Assembly (NCBI RefSeq): GCF_002128405.1
Contig: NZ_NETJ01000003.1
Location: 372,001-436,000, forward strand
Length of the DNA stretch: 64,000 nucleotides
Direction: 5' to 3'
From: Gottfriedia solisilvae
GTDB taxonomy: Bacteria > Bacillota > Bacilli > Bacillales > Bacillaceae_G
Shown: positions 8,311 to 16,133 of the stretch, in pieces
Layout: each line of letters starts with the position of its first letter
How positions within the stretch are numbered: the first letter of the stretch is position 1
Made by a program: the position numbers and the translations under genes
The notes under the pieces: generated by a model
Seen by the model: the letters and a program-made list of their open reading frames with translations, nothing else
What the model was told of the DNA's origin: nothing
Database searches by the model: none

Positions 8311-9129
8311 TTATTTCTTATCTTGTTTTTCTAAATCTTTATCTTCTAATTTGAAATCTGCATCTTTAAGTAGAGAGTCTGAAAACGCTGAGAAGTTTTC
8401 TTGAGTTAATTTAGAAGCAGCAATCTTTTCGCGAGCTTCCTTTTCATTTACTTCTTTTTTATCAACTACTTTAATAATGTGGTAGCCAAATTGTGATTTT
8501 ACTGGTTCACTAATTTCGCCAACTTTTAAGTTATATGCTGCTTCTTCAAATTCAGGTACCATCGCACCTTCGCCAAAGTAGCCTAAGTCTCCACCTTTAT
8601 CTTTTGACCCAGTGTCAGTAGAATATTTTTTTGCAAGTGCCGCGAAATCTCCACCAGCATCTAATTCTTTTTTCACTTTTTTAGCAGTAGCTTCATCTTT
8701 TACTAAGATATGGCTTGCTTTAATTTCTGGTTTGTAATTTTCAATTTCCTTTTTAGTAACACTTTTTTGAGCAGCTTTTTCAGTTAATAAATCAATCTCT
8801 ACACGCTCTTTAAAAGCTTTTTCATCTTTAAAGCCATATTGAGTTAAGAATGCTTCAAACTGGTCACCATTTTGTGTTTTATACTCATTGAACTTTTTAT
8901 CTACTTCTTTATCGCTTACTTTAAAGTTTTTACGTAGATAATTTTCAATAGCCATTTGTTTTAGCATTGCTAATCCAGCTGTATCTTTCATTTTATTATA
9001 TAAATCTTCTGTTGTAATGTTTCCTGAATTTGTTTTAGCAACTACGTCATCACCAATACTAGATGATCCACATGCTGCTAGTCCAAATACTGATGTTGCT
9101 AAAACTGCAGATACGATTAACTTTTTCAT
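8311..9129 (-). CDS. prsA: PrsA foldase, lipoprotein peptidyl-prolyl isomerase
   Basis: A 272-residue lipoprotein that folds secreted proteins on the outer face of the membrane. The N-terminus MKKLIVSAVLATSVFGLAAC is a type II signal peptide with lipobox LAAC and acyl-Cys at residue 20. The parvulin domain starts near residue 134 (IKASHILVKDEATAKKV) and ends near FGYHIIKVVDKKE, flanked by helical segments as in other PrsA proteins. B. subtilis PrsA is about 20 residues longer, mainly in the tail. A sigma-A-like promoter is seen at 9253-9282. Its position beside hpr and yhaL is conserved. Confidence 0.93.
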   Translation of the reverse strand: MKKLIVSAVLATSVFGLAACGSSSIGDDVVAKTNSGNITTEDLYNKMKDTAGLAMLKQMAIENYLRKNFKVSDKEVDKKFNEYKTQNGDQFEAFLTQYGFKDEKAFKERVEIDLLTEKAAQKSVTKKEIENYKPEIKASHILVKDEATAKKVKKELDAGGDFAALAKKYSTDTGSKDKGGDLGYFGEGAMVPEFEEAAYNLKVGEISEPVKSQFGYHIIKVVDKKEVNEKEAREKIAASKLTQENFSAFSDSLLKDADFKLEDKDLEKQDKK

Positions 9130-9252
9130 TTAAACATCTCCTAATAAATATTTAGACTTTATTTCTTCGTAAAAGAAAAATACCTAGCAAAGTATGTATA
9201 CTACATTTCCAATACATATCTAACTTTCTAATAACTGGAAATAACTTCACTT

Positions 9253-9282
9253 AATATATCATATTTTCCTTCAATGTGACAA
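9253..9282 (-). promoter_or_regulatory. Probable prsA promoter
   Basis: On the minus strand TTGTCA (9282-9277), 18-base spacer, TATATT (9258-9253). The rest of the 347-base gap 9130-9476 holds only the prsA leader and, near its right end, the AGGAGG site of the first YjcZ-type gene. Confidence 0.5.
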
Positions 9283-9476
9283 AGTTTATCCCAAAAAAAG
9301 AAGAAATTGGAACGTATTTATAAAAAAAATTTGTTAAAAAGATGCTTGTTTATGTATGTCCTCAAAAATTAAATAGGCTTTTGTTTAAAAAACAGCTTGC
9401 CAATCGTGACATTCGCACAGTCATTTGTAACTTTCGTTTATATATTATAAAGAGTTACTTTTAGGAGGTTGGAAAA

Positions 9477-9560
9477 ATGGGAGCTAGTTCATCACATGAA
9501 TTTGTATTAATCGTCGTTTTATTTATCTTATTAATTATCATTGGGTGTTCTTGTCTATAA
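9477..9560 (+). CDS. YjcZ-family sporulation microprotein, copy 1
   Basis: A 27-residue ORF starting MGASSSHEFVLIVVLF and ending GCSCL, preceded by TTAGGAGG at 6-7 bases. A short polar head is followed by one hydrophobic helix (FVLIVVLFILLIIIG), the pattern of the YjcZ family found in spore-former genomes, often as duplicated tiny genes. Product and function are not known in detail; a spore membrane or coat location is inferred from the family. A related copy lies 100 bases downstream. Confidence 0.75.
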   Translation: MGASSSHEFVLIVVLFILLIIIGCSCL

Positions 9561-9660
9561 GTGGATCTCTATCTATGAAATTAGAGAAGTACTAGGACTG
9601 TTGCCCAGACCATTTTATGATGCACGCATAAGATAAGATATGTAGCTAAAGGAGGTGTAT

Positions 9661-9747
9661 ATGATGAGCACAGGATTCTATGGTGGGTTTGCTTTAATCG
9701 TCGTATTGTTCATCTTATTAATAATCGTTGGAGCAGCTTGCATATAA
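9661..9747 (+). CDS. YjcZ-family sporulation microprotein, copy 2
   Basis: A 28-residue ORF (MMSTGFYGGFALIVVLF...GAACI) with AAAGGAGG just upstream. The hydrophobic core LIVVLFILLII is shared with the preceding ORF, so the two are tandem paralogues that diverge in their heads: SSHEF in copy 1, TGFYGGF here. The second of two consecutive ATGs has the better spacing. A hairpin follows at 9768. Family assignment as for copy 1; function unknown. Confidence 0.78.
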   Translation: MMSTGFYGGFALIVVLFILLIIVGAACI

Positions 9748-9767
9748 TGTGTAAATAAGAAAAATAT

Positions 9768-9800
9768 TCAACCGAAAGCTAAATGCTTTCGGTTGAGTTT
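9768..9800 (+). terminator. Hairpin after the YjcZ-type pair
   Basis: AACCGAAAGC (9770-9779) and GCTTTCGGTT (9785-9794) form a perfect stem, but the T-tract after it is weak. Confidence 0.6.
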
Positions 9801-10064
9801 ATATAGAGATTAAAAAAAGATTTACATAGAACAAAGAATTGAGTGTCGAAATGAATAATAGAAGGATAATAGGATGATTTTTTGGAGGGGAATTTTTGTG
9901 AATCGTTGAACAAAGTGGGCTAAAAACAAAAAGCGGTAGGATATAGTATCTTTGACCCGCTTCTTTTTGGTTGAGCAATCGTCAAATCCTTAACAGGTTA
10001 TGTTTGTCGCTCGAATATAGAAAGGATACGCTTTCAAGAAAAAAATTTGGAAAAGATTCGTGAT
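9801..10064. other. Intergenic region before hpr, no gene recognised
   Basis: Together with the preceding hairpin this leaves about 317 bases without a gene. It holds a strong GGAGGGG site at about 9884 followed only by a three-codon frame, and a weak hairpin (AAGCGG...CCCGCTT, about 9932-9963) with T's that could end transcription. No coding region seen. Confidence 0.5.
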
Positions 10065-10625
10065 TTAAGGTTTCTTAATCAGACGATTATCTTCTTCAAT
10101 AAACTCTTTATCGATATTATCTAAAGTTGTTTCGAATATATCGATGAAATCTTTACCATAGATATTTCTTAAAATAGCCATGATTTCCATATTCTCAGGG
10201 AATTTACCATAAAACTCTTTTAATGGCAAAGTACCTTGGAAAACAGAGTTTGTTTCTGGATCGAATTCTTCTAATATATCTAATAACATATTTTTGCCTT
10301 TTTCAGTTAACTCAATATAAGTATTTCGCTTATCTTCAACTTTTTTAGAAAATACTAATAAACCACGTTCTTCTAGCTTTTTAGAGAAATTAAAAGCAGT
10401 TGATACGTGCATTACACCAAATTTAGCAATTTCAGAAATTGAGGCACCCTTTAAATGGAAGGCGATCATTAAAATATGATGTTCATTGATATTTAAATCA
10501 TAGGGTTTAATCCATTGTTGCCAGTCTTTTTCAACTGACTTCCATAATGCTTTCGAAATTTGGGCAATTCTTTGACTAAAAATCAAAGCTTCTTTCATTG
10601 TGTACATCTTTTGTTCAGTTTTCAT
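10065..10625 (-). CDS. hpr: Hpr/ScoC, MarR-family transition-state regulator
   Basis: A 186-residue MarR-type DNA-binding protein. The winged helix-turn-helix is in the segment [40 protein letters not shown] (about residues 50-90), nearly identical to what I know of Bacillus Hpr/ScoC, a repressor of extracellular protease and sporulation genes and a factor in peptide transport and motility control. The ATG ending at 10625 follows AAGGTGA; the TTG one codon upstream is less likely. Its usual neighbours prsA and hit flank it, but the trpP and yhaH genes found nearby in B. subtilis are missing. The 300 bases upstream are AT-rich and gene-free. Confidence 0.92.
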   Translation of the reverse strand: MKTEQKMYTMKEALIFSQRIAQISKALWKSVEKDWQQWIKPYDLNINEHHILMIAFHLKGASISEIAKFGVMHVSTAFNFSKKLEERGLLVFSKKVEDKRNTYIELTEKGKNMLLDILEEFDPETNSVFQGTLPLKEFYGKFPENMEIMAILRNIYGKDFIDIFETTLDNIDKEFIEEDNRLIKKP

Positions 10626-10926
10626 CAATTCACCTTCTTTTCTATTTAACTATCTATTTATTATTATGCCAATAATATCTGAATAAATAAAGAACTTTTA
10701 TTTAGAATTTTTAAAAATTTTCACAAAGTAGTTGATAAAATTCTACAATTTTATATTATAATAGAATGTTATAAGTTAAAAAAGATATGCTTATATAATG
10801 TTGAGTGAATCTTAAATAGGAAATAATAATAAATTTACTAATTGATATATAGTAAATATAAACTATATAACCTAAAAAAAATAGTGTAAATGAAACGAAA
10901 TGTGGAATATCCATGAAATGGAAAAT
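10626..10926. other. AT-rich gap between hpr and the hit terminator
   Basis: About 300 bases, strongly AT-rich, presumably with the hpr promoter reading leftwards. I see no convincing -35/-10 pair and no ORF with a ribosome site. Confidence 0.4.
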
Positions 10927-10962
10927 AAAAAACAGGAGATCTGTGATCTCCTGTTTTTTTAT
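10927..10962. terminator. Terminator after hit
   Basis: AACAGGAGATC and GATCTCCTGTT form a perfect 11-base stem with a 3-base loop, with T-tracts on both strands. It is 20 bases after the hit stop codon on the minus strand. Confidence 0.88.
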
Positions 10963-10982
10963 TTAATAATCGTCGTAATTTA

Positions 10983-11429
10983 TTATTGTTTAATAATATT
11001 ATTTTCGATAGATTTTGCAATCTCTTGAAGTAGTTCGTTTGTGTATTTTTCTGAATTGGTCTGCCATTTTACATCGAATCCATCATTTTTTCCATATCGT
11101 GGTAAAATATGCATATGATAATGAAATACAGTTTGACCTGAAACTTCACCACTATTATTTAATATATTTACACCTTCAACATCAAATGCATTTTTTATTG
11201 CGTTTGCAATAACAGGTACTTTACTAAAATATGTAGCTGCAGTTTCTTCACTCATTGAAAATATATTATCTACATGTTCCTTTGGAATAACTAAAGTGTG
11301 CCCTTTTGTAACCTGGCTTAAGTCTAGAAAAGCCATAATATTGTCATCTTCATAAACTTTTGAAGATGGAATTGAACCTTCTGCAATTTTACAAAATATA
11401 CAATTAGAATCATGTGCCATCGTAAACAT
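10983..11429 (-). CDS. hit: Hit, histidine-triad nucleotide-binding protein
   Basis: A HIT-family protein of about 148 residues. An N-terminal zinc pair (CIFCKI) is followed by the fold core FLDLSQVTKGHTLVIPKEHVDN and the histidine triad FHYHMHILPRY near residue 100, where the middle histidine takes the nucleotidyl group. Members hydrolyse adenosine phosphoramidates; the cell role in Bacillus is not clear. I chose the ATG ending at 11429 because AAAGGA precedes it; the ATG ending at 11420 is the alternative. It is divergent from ecsA, the standard Bacillus arrangement. Confidence 0.9.
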   Translation of the reverse strand: MFTMAHDSNCIFCKIAEGSIPSSKVYEDDNIMAFLDLSQVTKGHTLVIPKEHVDNIFSMSEETAATYFSKVPVIANAIKNAFDVEGVNILNNSGEVSGQTVFHYHMHILPRYGKNDGFDVKWQTNSEKYTNELLQEIAKSIENNIIKQ

Positions 11430-11574
11430 ACATCCTTTACATTTTTTTCCTATTCTAACATAAAATCCATTTTTACTGATAACAGAAAATAAAACAAGAA
11501 GCAACTAATAGTTGCTTCTTGCTGAAGGAGAAAGATATTATTTGTTAAATTGTTAAGTTAAATTGTCTTTAACT

Positions 11575-11843
11575 GACACCTCATTTGCTATAATGTTCAA
11601 TTAATTTGTACACCTTATATTAAAAATATATGCTCTGCTCGAGACACCTCATTTACGAGTTGGTATACTAATGACCTTTGTGTTTAATGATATTGTTCAA
11701 GCGCACCATCCCCTTAGATGTTTTCACTGCTGTTTATACAACGATGTTTTTATCTTTCGGAGATACCTCATTTCACTTTAAACAGTTATCTTACAATGGT
11801 TTGAACGCAAACTTGATTTGACTCTTTAACAAACACCTCATCT
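11575..11843. repeat. Four dispersed copies of a 12-bp motif upstream of ecsA
   Basis: The motif GACACCTCATTT (reverse AAATGAGGTGTC) occurs at 11575-11586, 11643-11654, 11762-11773 (GATACCTCATTT) and 11832-11843 (AACACCTCATCT). Start-to-start distances are 68, 119 and 70. No ORF is convincing in the stretch, which separates divergent hit and ecsA. Purpose unknown. Confidence 0.65.
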
Positions 11844-11957
11844 CAAAGTGGTTAAAAACCGGAAAAGAGAGTGTTTCTTTCCCTTCAAGAATTATAATAC
11901 CCTTTAGCAGAAATAGTATTCAAAAAAAGAAGGATTTTTTTTGGGAGGAAGATAAAT

Positions 11958-12089
11958 ATGATATTAAGGAAGTTAAAGTTAATATTTGTTACAATAAATC
12001 TGAAAGTACTTTCGAAAGGATTTGTAGATAATGACTTTATTACATGTACAAGATGTATCAGGCGGATATACAAGACAGCCTGTTATTAA
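11958..12089 (+). CDS. Possible leader ORF overlapping the start of ecsA
   Basis: A 43-codon frame (MILRKLKLIFVTINLKV...) starts 8 bases after a strong GGGAGGA site, much better than the AAAGGA ten bases before the ecsA ATG. It overlaps the first 59 bases of ecsA in another frame. The product is basic and partly hydrophobic, with no recognised family. It may be a leader peptide whose translation opens or limits ecsA, or a chance frame. Low confidence as a protein. Confidence 0.3.
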   Translation: MILRKLKLIFVTINLKVLSKGFVDNDFITCTRCIRRIYKTACY

Positions 12090-12768
12090 AGATGTTTCAT
12101 TTACGATAGAAAAACACGAGCTCGTTGGGTTAATTGGTTTAAATGGAGCTGGTAAAAGTACAACAATTAAACATATTTTAGGACTATTAAAGCCATTAAA
12201 AGGAGAAATCTTAATTAACGGAAGAAATTTTGATGCTGATCCGACTGTTTACCGTTCAAGCTTATCCTATGTACCAGAATCACCGATGATTTATGATGAG
12301 CTTACTTTACAAGAACATCTAGAAATGACAGCACTAGCATATAACATTCCAGAAAAAGATTTTAAACAACGAAGCGAAGAATTATTGAAAACATTTCGTC
12401 TTTATGAAAAGAGAAATTATTTTCCATCTACCTTTTCAAAAGGTATGAAGCAAAAAGTTATGATTATTTGTTCATTAATCGTACAACCAGAGCTATACAT
12501 AATTGACGAGCCTTTTCTTGGGTTAGATCCAATCGCTATAAACGATCTTTTAGAAATACTTAAGGTGGAAAAAGAAAAAGGTGCCGGCATTTTAATGTCG
12601 ACGCACATATTATCAACTGCGCAAATCTATTGTGATTCCTTTATTATATTACACGAAGGCGTGATCATTGCTAAAGGTACTTTAAATGAGCTTCAGGAAC
12701 AATATAACATGCCTAATGCGTCATTGGATGAAATTTATATCTTTGCTACTAAGGAAAAAACAATATGA
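12031..12768 (+). CDS. ecsA: EcsA, ABC transporter ATPase
   Basis: A 245-residue ATP-binding subunit. Walker A is GLNGAGKST near residue 40, the signature region reads FSKGMKQKVMI and Walker B YIIDEPFLGLDP; the H-loop histidine is in MSTHIL. It is highly similar to B. subtilis EcsA, which with EcsB affects protein secretion, competence and regulated proteolysis through RasP. The first residues MTLLHVQDVSGGYTRQP match the family start. ecsB begins inside its stop codon (ATGA overlap), so the two are translationally coupled. Confidence 0.93.
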   Translation: MTLLHVQDVSGGYTRQPVIKDVSFTIEKHELVGLIGLNGAGKSTTIKHILGLLKPLKGEILINGRNFDADPTVYRSSLSYVPESPMIYDELTLQEHLEMTALAYNIPEKDFKQRSEELLKTFRLYEKRNYFPSTFSKGMKQKVMIICSLIVQPELYIIDEPFLGLDPIAINDLLEILKVEKEKGAGILMSTHILSTAQIYCDSFIILHEGVIIAKGTLNELQEQYNMPNASLDEIYIFATKEKTI

Positions 12769-13985
12769 GAACGGTCAAGCAATTATGGTCCAGTAGATAT
12801 AAAAGCTATCTAAAAGAAATTAGTAAGTATGGACGTTATATCTTTAATGATCATATTAAATTTGTTCTTGTTTTTGGATTCGGTGGGGGAGCATATTACT
12901 ATCAACAACTATTGAAAACAATCTCATTAGATTATCCAGCTGTTTTATTTATTTCAATTGTTTTTGCTTTACTAGTATCTTCTGGGCAAATCACTACATA
13001 TTTTAAAGGGCCAGACTTATACTATTTGTTGCCTTTAGAAAAAAGAATGAAAGGATATTTTATTAGATCCTATTTCATAACTTTTTTAGTGCAAGCTTAT
13101 TTGCTTTTAATGTTTTTGGGTGTTATTTATCCAATTTATAAGAAGTTTATGTTAGGGGAAACAACAAGTTTTATTGTTTTTATAATCATTATTTTCTTAT
13201 TGAAGGCATACCATTTATTTGTGTCATTTCTACATACATCAAATAAAGGAATTTTAAATCGAGGTCTTGATTATTGTGTAAGAGCTATCGGTTCATTTTT
13301 CTTTATCTATGCTTTATTAAGCAAATGGAACATTTTCCTATTATTCATTCCGATTATTTGTTTAGCAGTTTATGCAATATTAATTCAAACAATTAGTCAG
13401 AATAAGAGGGTACAGTGGGAAAGAAATGTTAAACTTGATACTTCTCGTTTAGCGAGTTTTTATCGTTTTGCGAATTTGTTTACAGACGTGCCTTCTATTC
13501 AACAACAAGTAAGACGTCGAAGATGGGCTGATCCAATTATAAAGAAAATAAAAACAAATAATGCAGCTGATTATTTATTAGTAAGAACTTTTATAAGAAA
13601 TGGAAATTACTTAAGCATGTTTATTAGACAATTATTTGTCGGTGCTTTTGTTGTCTATCTTGTTCCTACAGTTATTGGGAAATTAATAATCGGTATTTTA
13701 TTTTTATATATGATTGGGATTCAAAATATGGCGATTTTAAAACAATATAATTATCATATGTTATGGAGAATATATCCTTATACAAATGACGAAAATAAAA
13801 AATCCATTTCAACTCTTTTGTATATACTACTGTTAATATGTAGTGTAGTTTTTAGTGTAATTGCATTGGTTAAGGGAATGGCAGCATTAAATTTTCTTTT
13901 GATGATCTTCATTTATATGGTGTTTTCAGTTTGGTTTATAAAATTTTATGTGTCAAAAAGGTTGAGCCAATCACAAAAATTGTAA
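12765..13985 (+). CDS. ecsB: EcsB, ABC transporter membrane subunit
   Basis: A 406-residue integral membrane protein with several hydrophobic segments, for example around residues 55-75, 100-120, 130-150, 170-205, 290-330 and 350-395. It starts within the ecsA stop codon. Basic stretches (QQQVRRRRWADPIIKKIK) lie in the central cytoplasmic loop. In B. subtilis EcsAB is required for normal function of the intramembrane protease RasP and for secretion of several exoenzymes. The transported substrate is unknown. Confidence 0.9.
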   Translation: MRTVKQLWSSRYKSYLKEISKYGRYIFNDHIKFVLVFGFGGGAYYYQQLLKTISLDYPAVLFISIVFALLVSSGQITTYFKGPDLYYLLPLEKRMKGYFIRSYFITFLVQAYLLLMFLGVIYPIYKKFMLGETTSFIVFIIIIFLLKAYHLFVSFLHTSNKGILNRGLDYCVRAIGSFFFIYALLSKWNIFLLFIPIICLAVYAILIQTISQNKRVQWERNVKLDTSRLASFYRFANLFTDVPSIQQQVRRRRWADPIIKKIKTNNAADYLLVRTFIRNGNYLSMFIRQLFVGAFVVYLVPTVIGKLIIGILFLYMIGIQNMAILKQYNYHMLWRIYPYTNDENKKSISTLLYILLLICSVVFSVIALVKGMAALNFLLMIFIYMVFSVWFIKFYVSKRLSQSQKL

Positions 13986-13997
13986 AGGGTGAACCAA

Positions 13998-14729
13998 ATG
14001 GATTCTTATGAACTGCGAATTCAATACGAGTTATCAAGATGGAAGCAAAAAATTTTAACTGATTCAAACGTATTTAAAACGTCTGCTAAGAAAATACAAT
14101 TAAAGATACAATCCTTACTTCCAGAGCAAATTCAAGATTTACTAACCCAATCAATTAAAAACATGATGACATTGTTTATCGGTGGATCGTCTGTTTTTAG
14201 TGGTGGCAGTGAAGAGTATGATGCTTTATCACTAAGGGAACGTGATGAAATCTTAGATAAAAAATTGAATGAATATAAGAAAATTTCTGCAGTAGAAGGT
14301 GCAGGAACTGGTGCAGGAGGTATCTTATTAGGACTTGCTGATTTTCCATTATTAATGGGAATTAAAATTCGCTTTTTAGTTGAAGCAGCAAAAATTTATG
14401 GATATGCACCAAAAGATGAAGTTGAACGTCAATTTATGTTGTATATATTTCAATTAGCATTTTCAAGTGACGAACATCGAAAAAAGACTTTACATGTGAT
14501 TGAAAATTGGGAAGATCAACTAGATCAAAATCCACAAATAAATTGGGAACATTTACAACAGGAATATAGAGATCACATAGATTTAGCGAAGTTACTACAA
14601 TTAGTACCTGTTATAGGTGCACCTGTAGGAGCGTATGTAAATTACCAACTTCTTGAACAATTAGGAGAAACAGCAAAAAACGCATATAGAATTAGACATT
14701 TAAAGAAAAAAGGAGAACTTTTGAATTAA
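13998..14729 (+). CDS. ecsC: EcsC-family protein
   Basis: A 243-residue protein of the EcsC family, third gene of the ecs operon, 12 bases after ecsB. I chose the ATG at 13998 because AAAGGG lies 8 bases before it; a GTG at 13989 would overlap that site. A glycine-rich hydrophobic segment (VEGAGTGAGGILLGLADFPLLMGI, about 100-120) and the C-terminal LVPVIGAPVGAYVNY are family hallmarks and suggest membrane association. Its function is undefined, and ecsC is dispensable in B. subtilis as far as I recall. The terminator stem overlaps its last codons. Confidence 0.85.
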   Translation: MDSYELRIQYELSRWKQKILTDSNVFKTSAKKIQLKIQSLLPEQIQDLLTQSIKNMMTLFIGGSSVFSGGSEEYDALSLRERDEILDKKLNEYKKISAVEGAGTGAGGILLGLADFPLLMGIKIRFLVEAAKIYGYAPKDEVERQFMLYIFQLAFSSDEHRKKTLHVIENWEDQLDQNPQINWEHLQQEYRDHIDLAKLLQLVPVIGAPVGAYVNYQLLEQLGETAKNAYRIRHLKKKGELLN

Positions 14730-14746
14730 AGTTCTCCTTTTTTTTA
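14706..14746 (+). terminator. Terminator of the ecs operon
   Basis: AAAGGAGAACTTT pairs with AAAGTTCTCCTTT around a 6-base loop that contains the ecsC stop codon, followed by T's. It also touches the 3' end of convergent yhaA. Confidence 0.88.
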
Positions 14747-15940
14747 TTTCTGTTCAACTAATTTATGTGAACTCATTAATGACTTTAAAGATACTGATCC
14801 AAGTGTTTTTGCAGCAATTAACATTGCTTTTTCGTCAAAATCGAATTTTGGGTGATGATGCGGGTAAGTTTCCAATGTGTTTGGAGATTTTGCTCCAGTG
14901 AAAAAGAATGTTCCAGGAACTTTTTGAAGATAATATGCAAAATCTTCTCCGCCCATTTTTGGATCCATTTCTTTAACGTGTGTAACTTCATCGATAGAAG
15001 CAGCAACTTGAACTAATAATTCTGTTTCTTTTTCATGGTTTACGACAGGAGGATAGCCATCATCGTATTTAAATTCATAAGTTACGTCATTTGCAAAACA
15101 GATTCCTTTAATGATTCGATCCATTTGCTCTTTAACTTTTACTTGCGTTTCTTTCTTAAACGTTCTCACTGTTCCAATTAAAGTTGCTCGATCTGCAATT
15201 ACATTAAATGCATTTTTAGCTTCGAAGCTTCCAATAGATAGTACAGCTGTATCGATTGGATTTGTTTCACGACTTACAATTTGCTGAAGCGCCATAACTA
15301 ATTGACTCGCAATAACAATACTATCTTTTGTACGGTGAGGTTCAGCACCATGACCACCTTGACCTTGGATCGTAATTGAAAAACGATCTGCAGCCGCCAT
15401 TATTGGCCCACTACGGTATCCAATCGTACCTAAATCTTCAATTGCCCATAAGTGAGTTCCGTATATTTCATCTACTCCATTTAGACAACCATCGGCAATC
15501 ATTGAGACTGCTCCTCCTGGTGCATATTCTTCTGCATGTTGATGAATCAACACAATTTTCCCATTCCAATGTTCTTTTAGTTCATTCAAGGCCTTTGCTA
15601 AATATAATAATGTTGCAGTATGACCGTCATGACCACATGCGTGCATAACCCCTGGAACTTTAGATGCATATGGTACATTTTTTTCATCTTGTATTGGTAA
15701 TGCATCAAAGTCAGCTCTTAGTGCAATTGTTTTACCAGGATTTCGACCATGAATTGTAGCAACAACGCCATTTCCACCAACATTAGATTGATATGTAATA
15801 CCTAATTGCTTATAAAAGTTTTGAATGAATTTGGCAGTTTCGTATTCCTTAAATGAAAGCTCCGGATGCTCATGTAGGTATCTCCGTGTGGAAACCATTT
15901 CTGGAAAATATGATTCTAATAATGTAAATAAATCAGACAT
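14744..15940 (-). CDS. yhaA: M20-family amidohydrolase (YhaA-like)
   Basis: A 398-residue zinc peptidase/aminoacylase of the M20D group. Metal-binding motifs are visible: HACGHDGHT near residue 100, HQHAEEYAPGGA near 137, and KMGGEDFAYY near 350. The insertion domain carries QGQGGHGAEPH. The family removes acyl groups from N-acyl amino acids or cleaves related amide conjugates; the substrate here is unknown. A good AGGAGG precedes the ATG. It is convergent with ecsC and follows it in B. subtilis too. Confidence 0.88.
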   Translation of the reverse strand: MSDLFTLLESYFPEMVSTRRYLHEHPELSFKEYETAKFIQNFYKQLGITYQSNVGGNGVVATIHGRNPGKTIALRADFDALPIQDEKNVPYASKVPGVMHACGHDGHTATLLYLAKALNELKEHWNGKIVLIHQHAEEYAPGGAVSMIADGCLNGVDEIYGTHLWAIEDLGTIGYRSGPIMAAADRFSITIQGQGGHGAEPHRTKDSIVIASQLVMALQQIVSRETNPIDTAVLSIGSFEAKNAFNVIADRATLIGTVRTFKKETQVKVKEQMDRIIKGICFANDVTYEFKYDDGYPPVVNHEKETELLVQVAASIDEVTHVKEMDPKMGGEDFAYYLQKVPGTFFFTGAKSPNTLETYPHHHPKFDFDEKAMLIAAKTLGSVSLKSLMSSHKLVEQK

Positions 15941-16133
15941 TCTTTCATTCCTCCTACTATGTATCTATCTTTACCTATTCAAGAAATATATCGGTAATCC
16001 TCTAAAAAAATGCTAACGAATATATTGACGAAAAATGTATTTCCAAGGAAATAAGTAGCGAAAAAAAGAAATTAGTGACTAATCAATGGGAAAAAATGGA
16101 TATACTATGATGGAAATGGTATGAGAAATGTAG

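Noticed and set aside
9884-9910. Very strong GGAGGGG ribosome site followed by GTG and a three-codon frame
   Set aside because: The ORF ends at once (GTG AAT CGT TGA); no frame continues, so it is treated as chance or a relic.
11497-11520. Perfect palindrome AGAAGCAACT/AGTTGCTTCT near the hit start
   Set aside because: No T-tract and no gene to terminate on either strand; could be a regulatory site but there is no further support.
11885-12073. 62-codon minus-strand ORF across the ecsA leader
   Set aside because: Overlaps the ecsA start antisense, has no ribosome site and only AT-driven composition.
16076-16107. Possible sigma-G promoter TGACTA...TATACTA before pbpF
   Set aside because: The -10 lacks the consensus C and the spacer is too long, so I do not list it.
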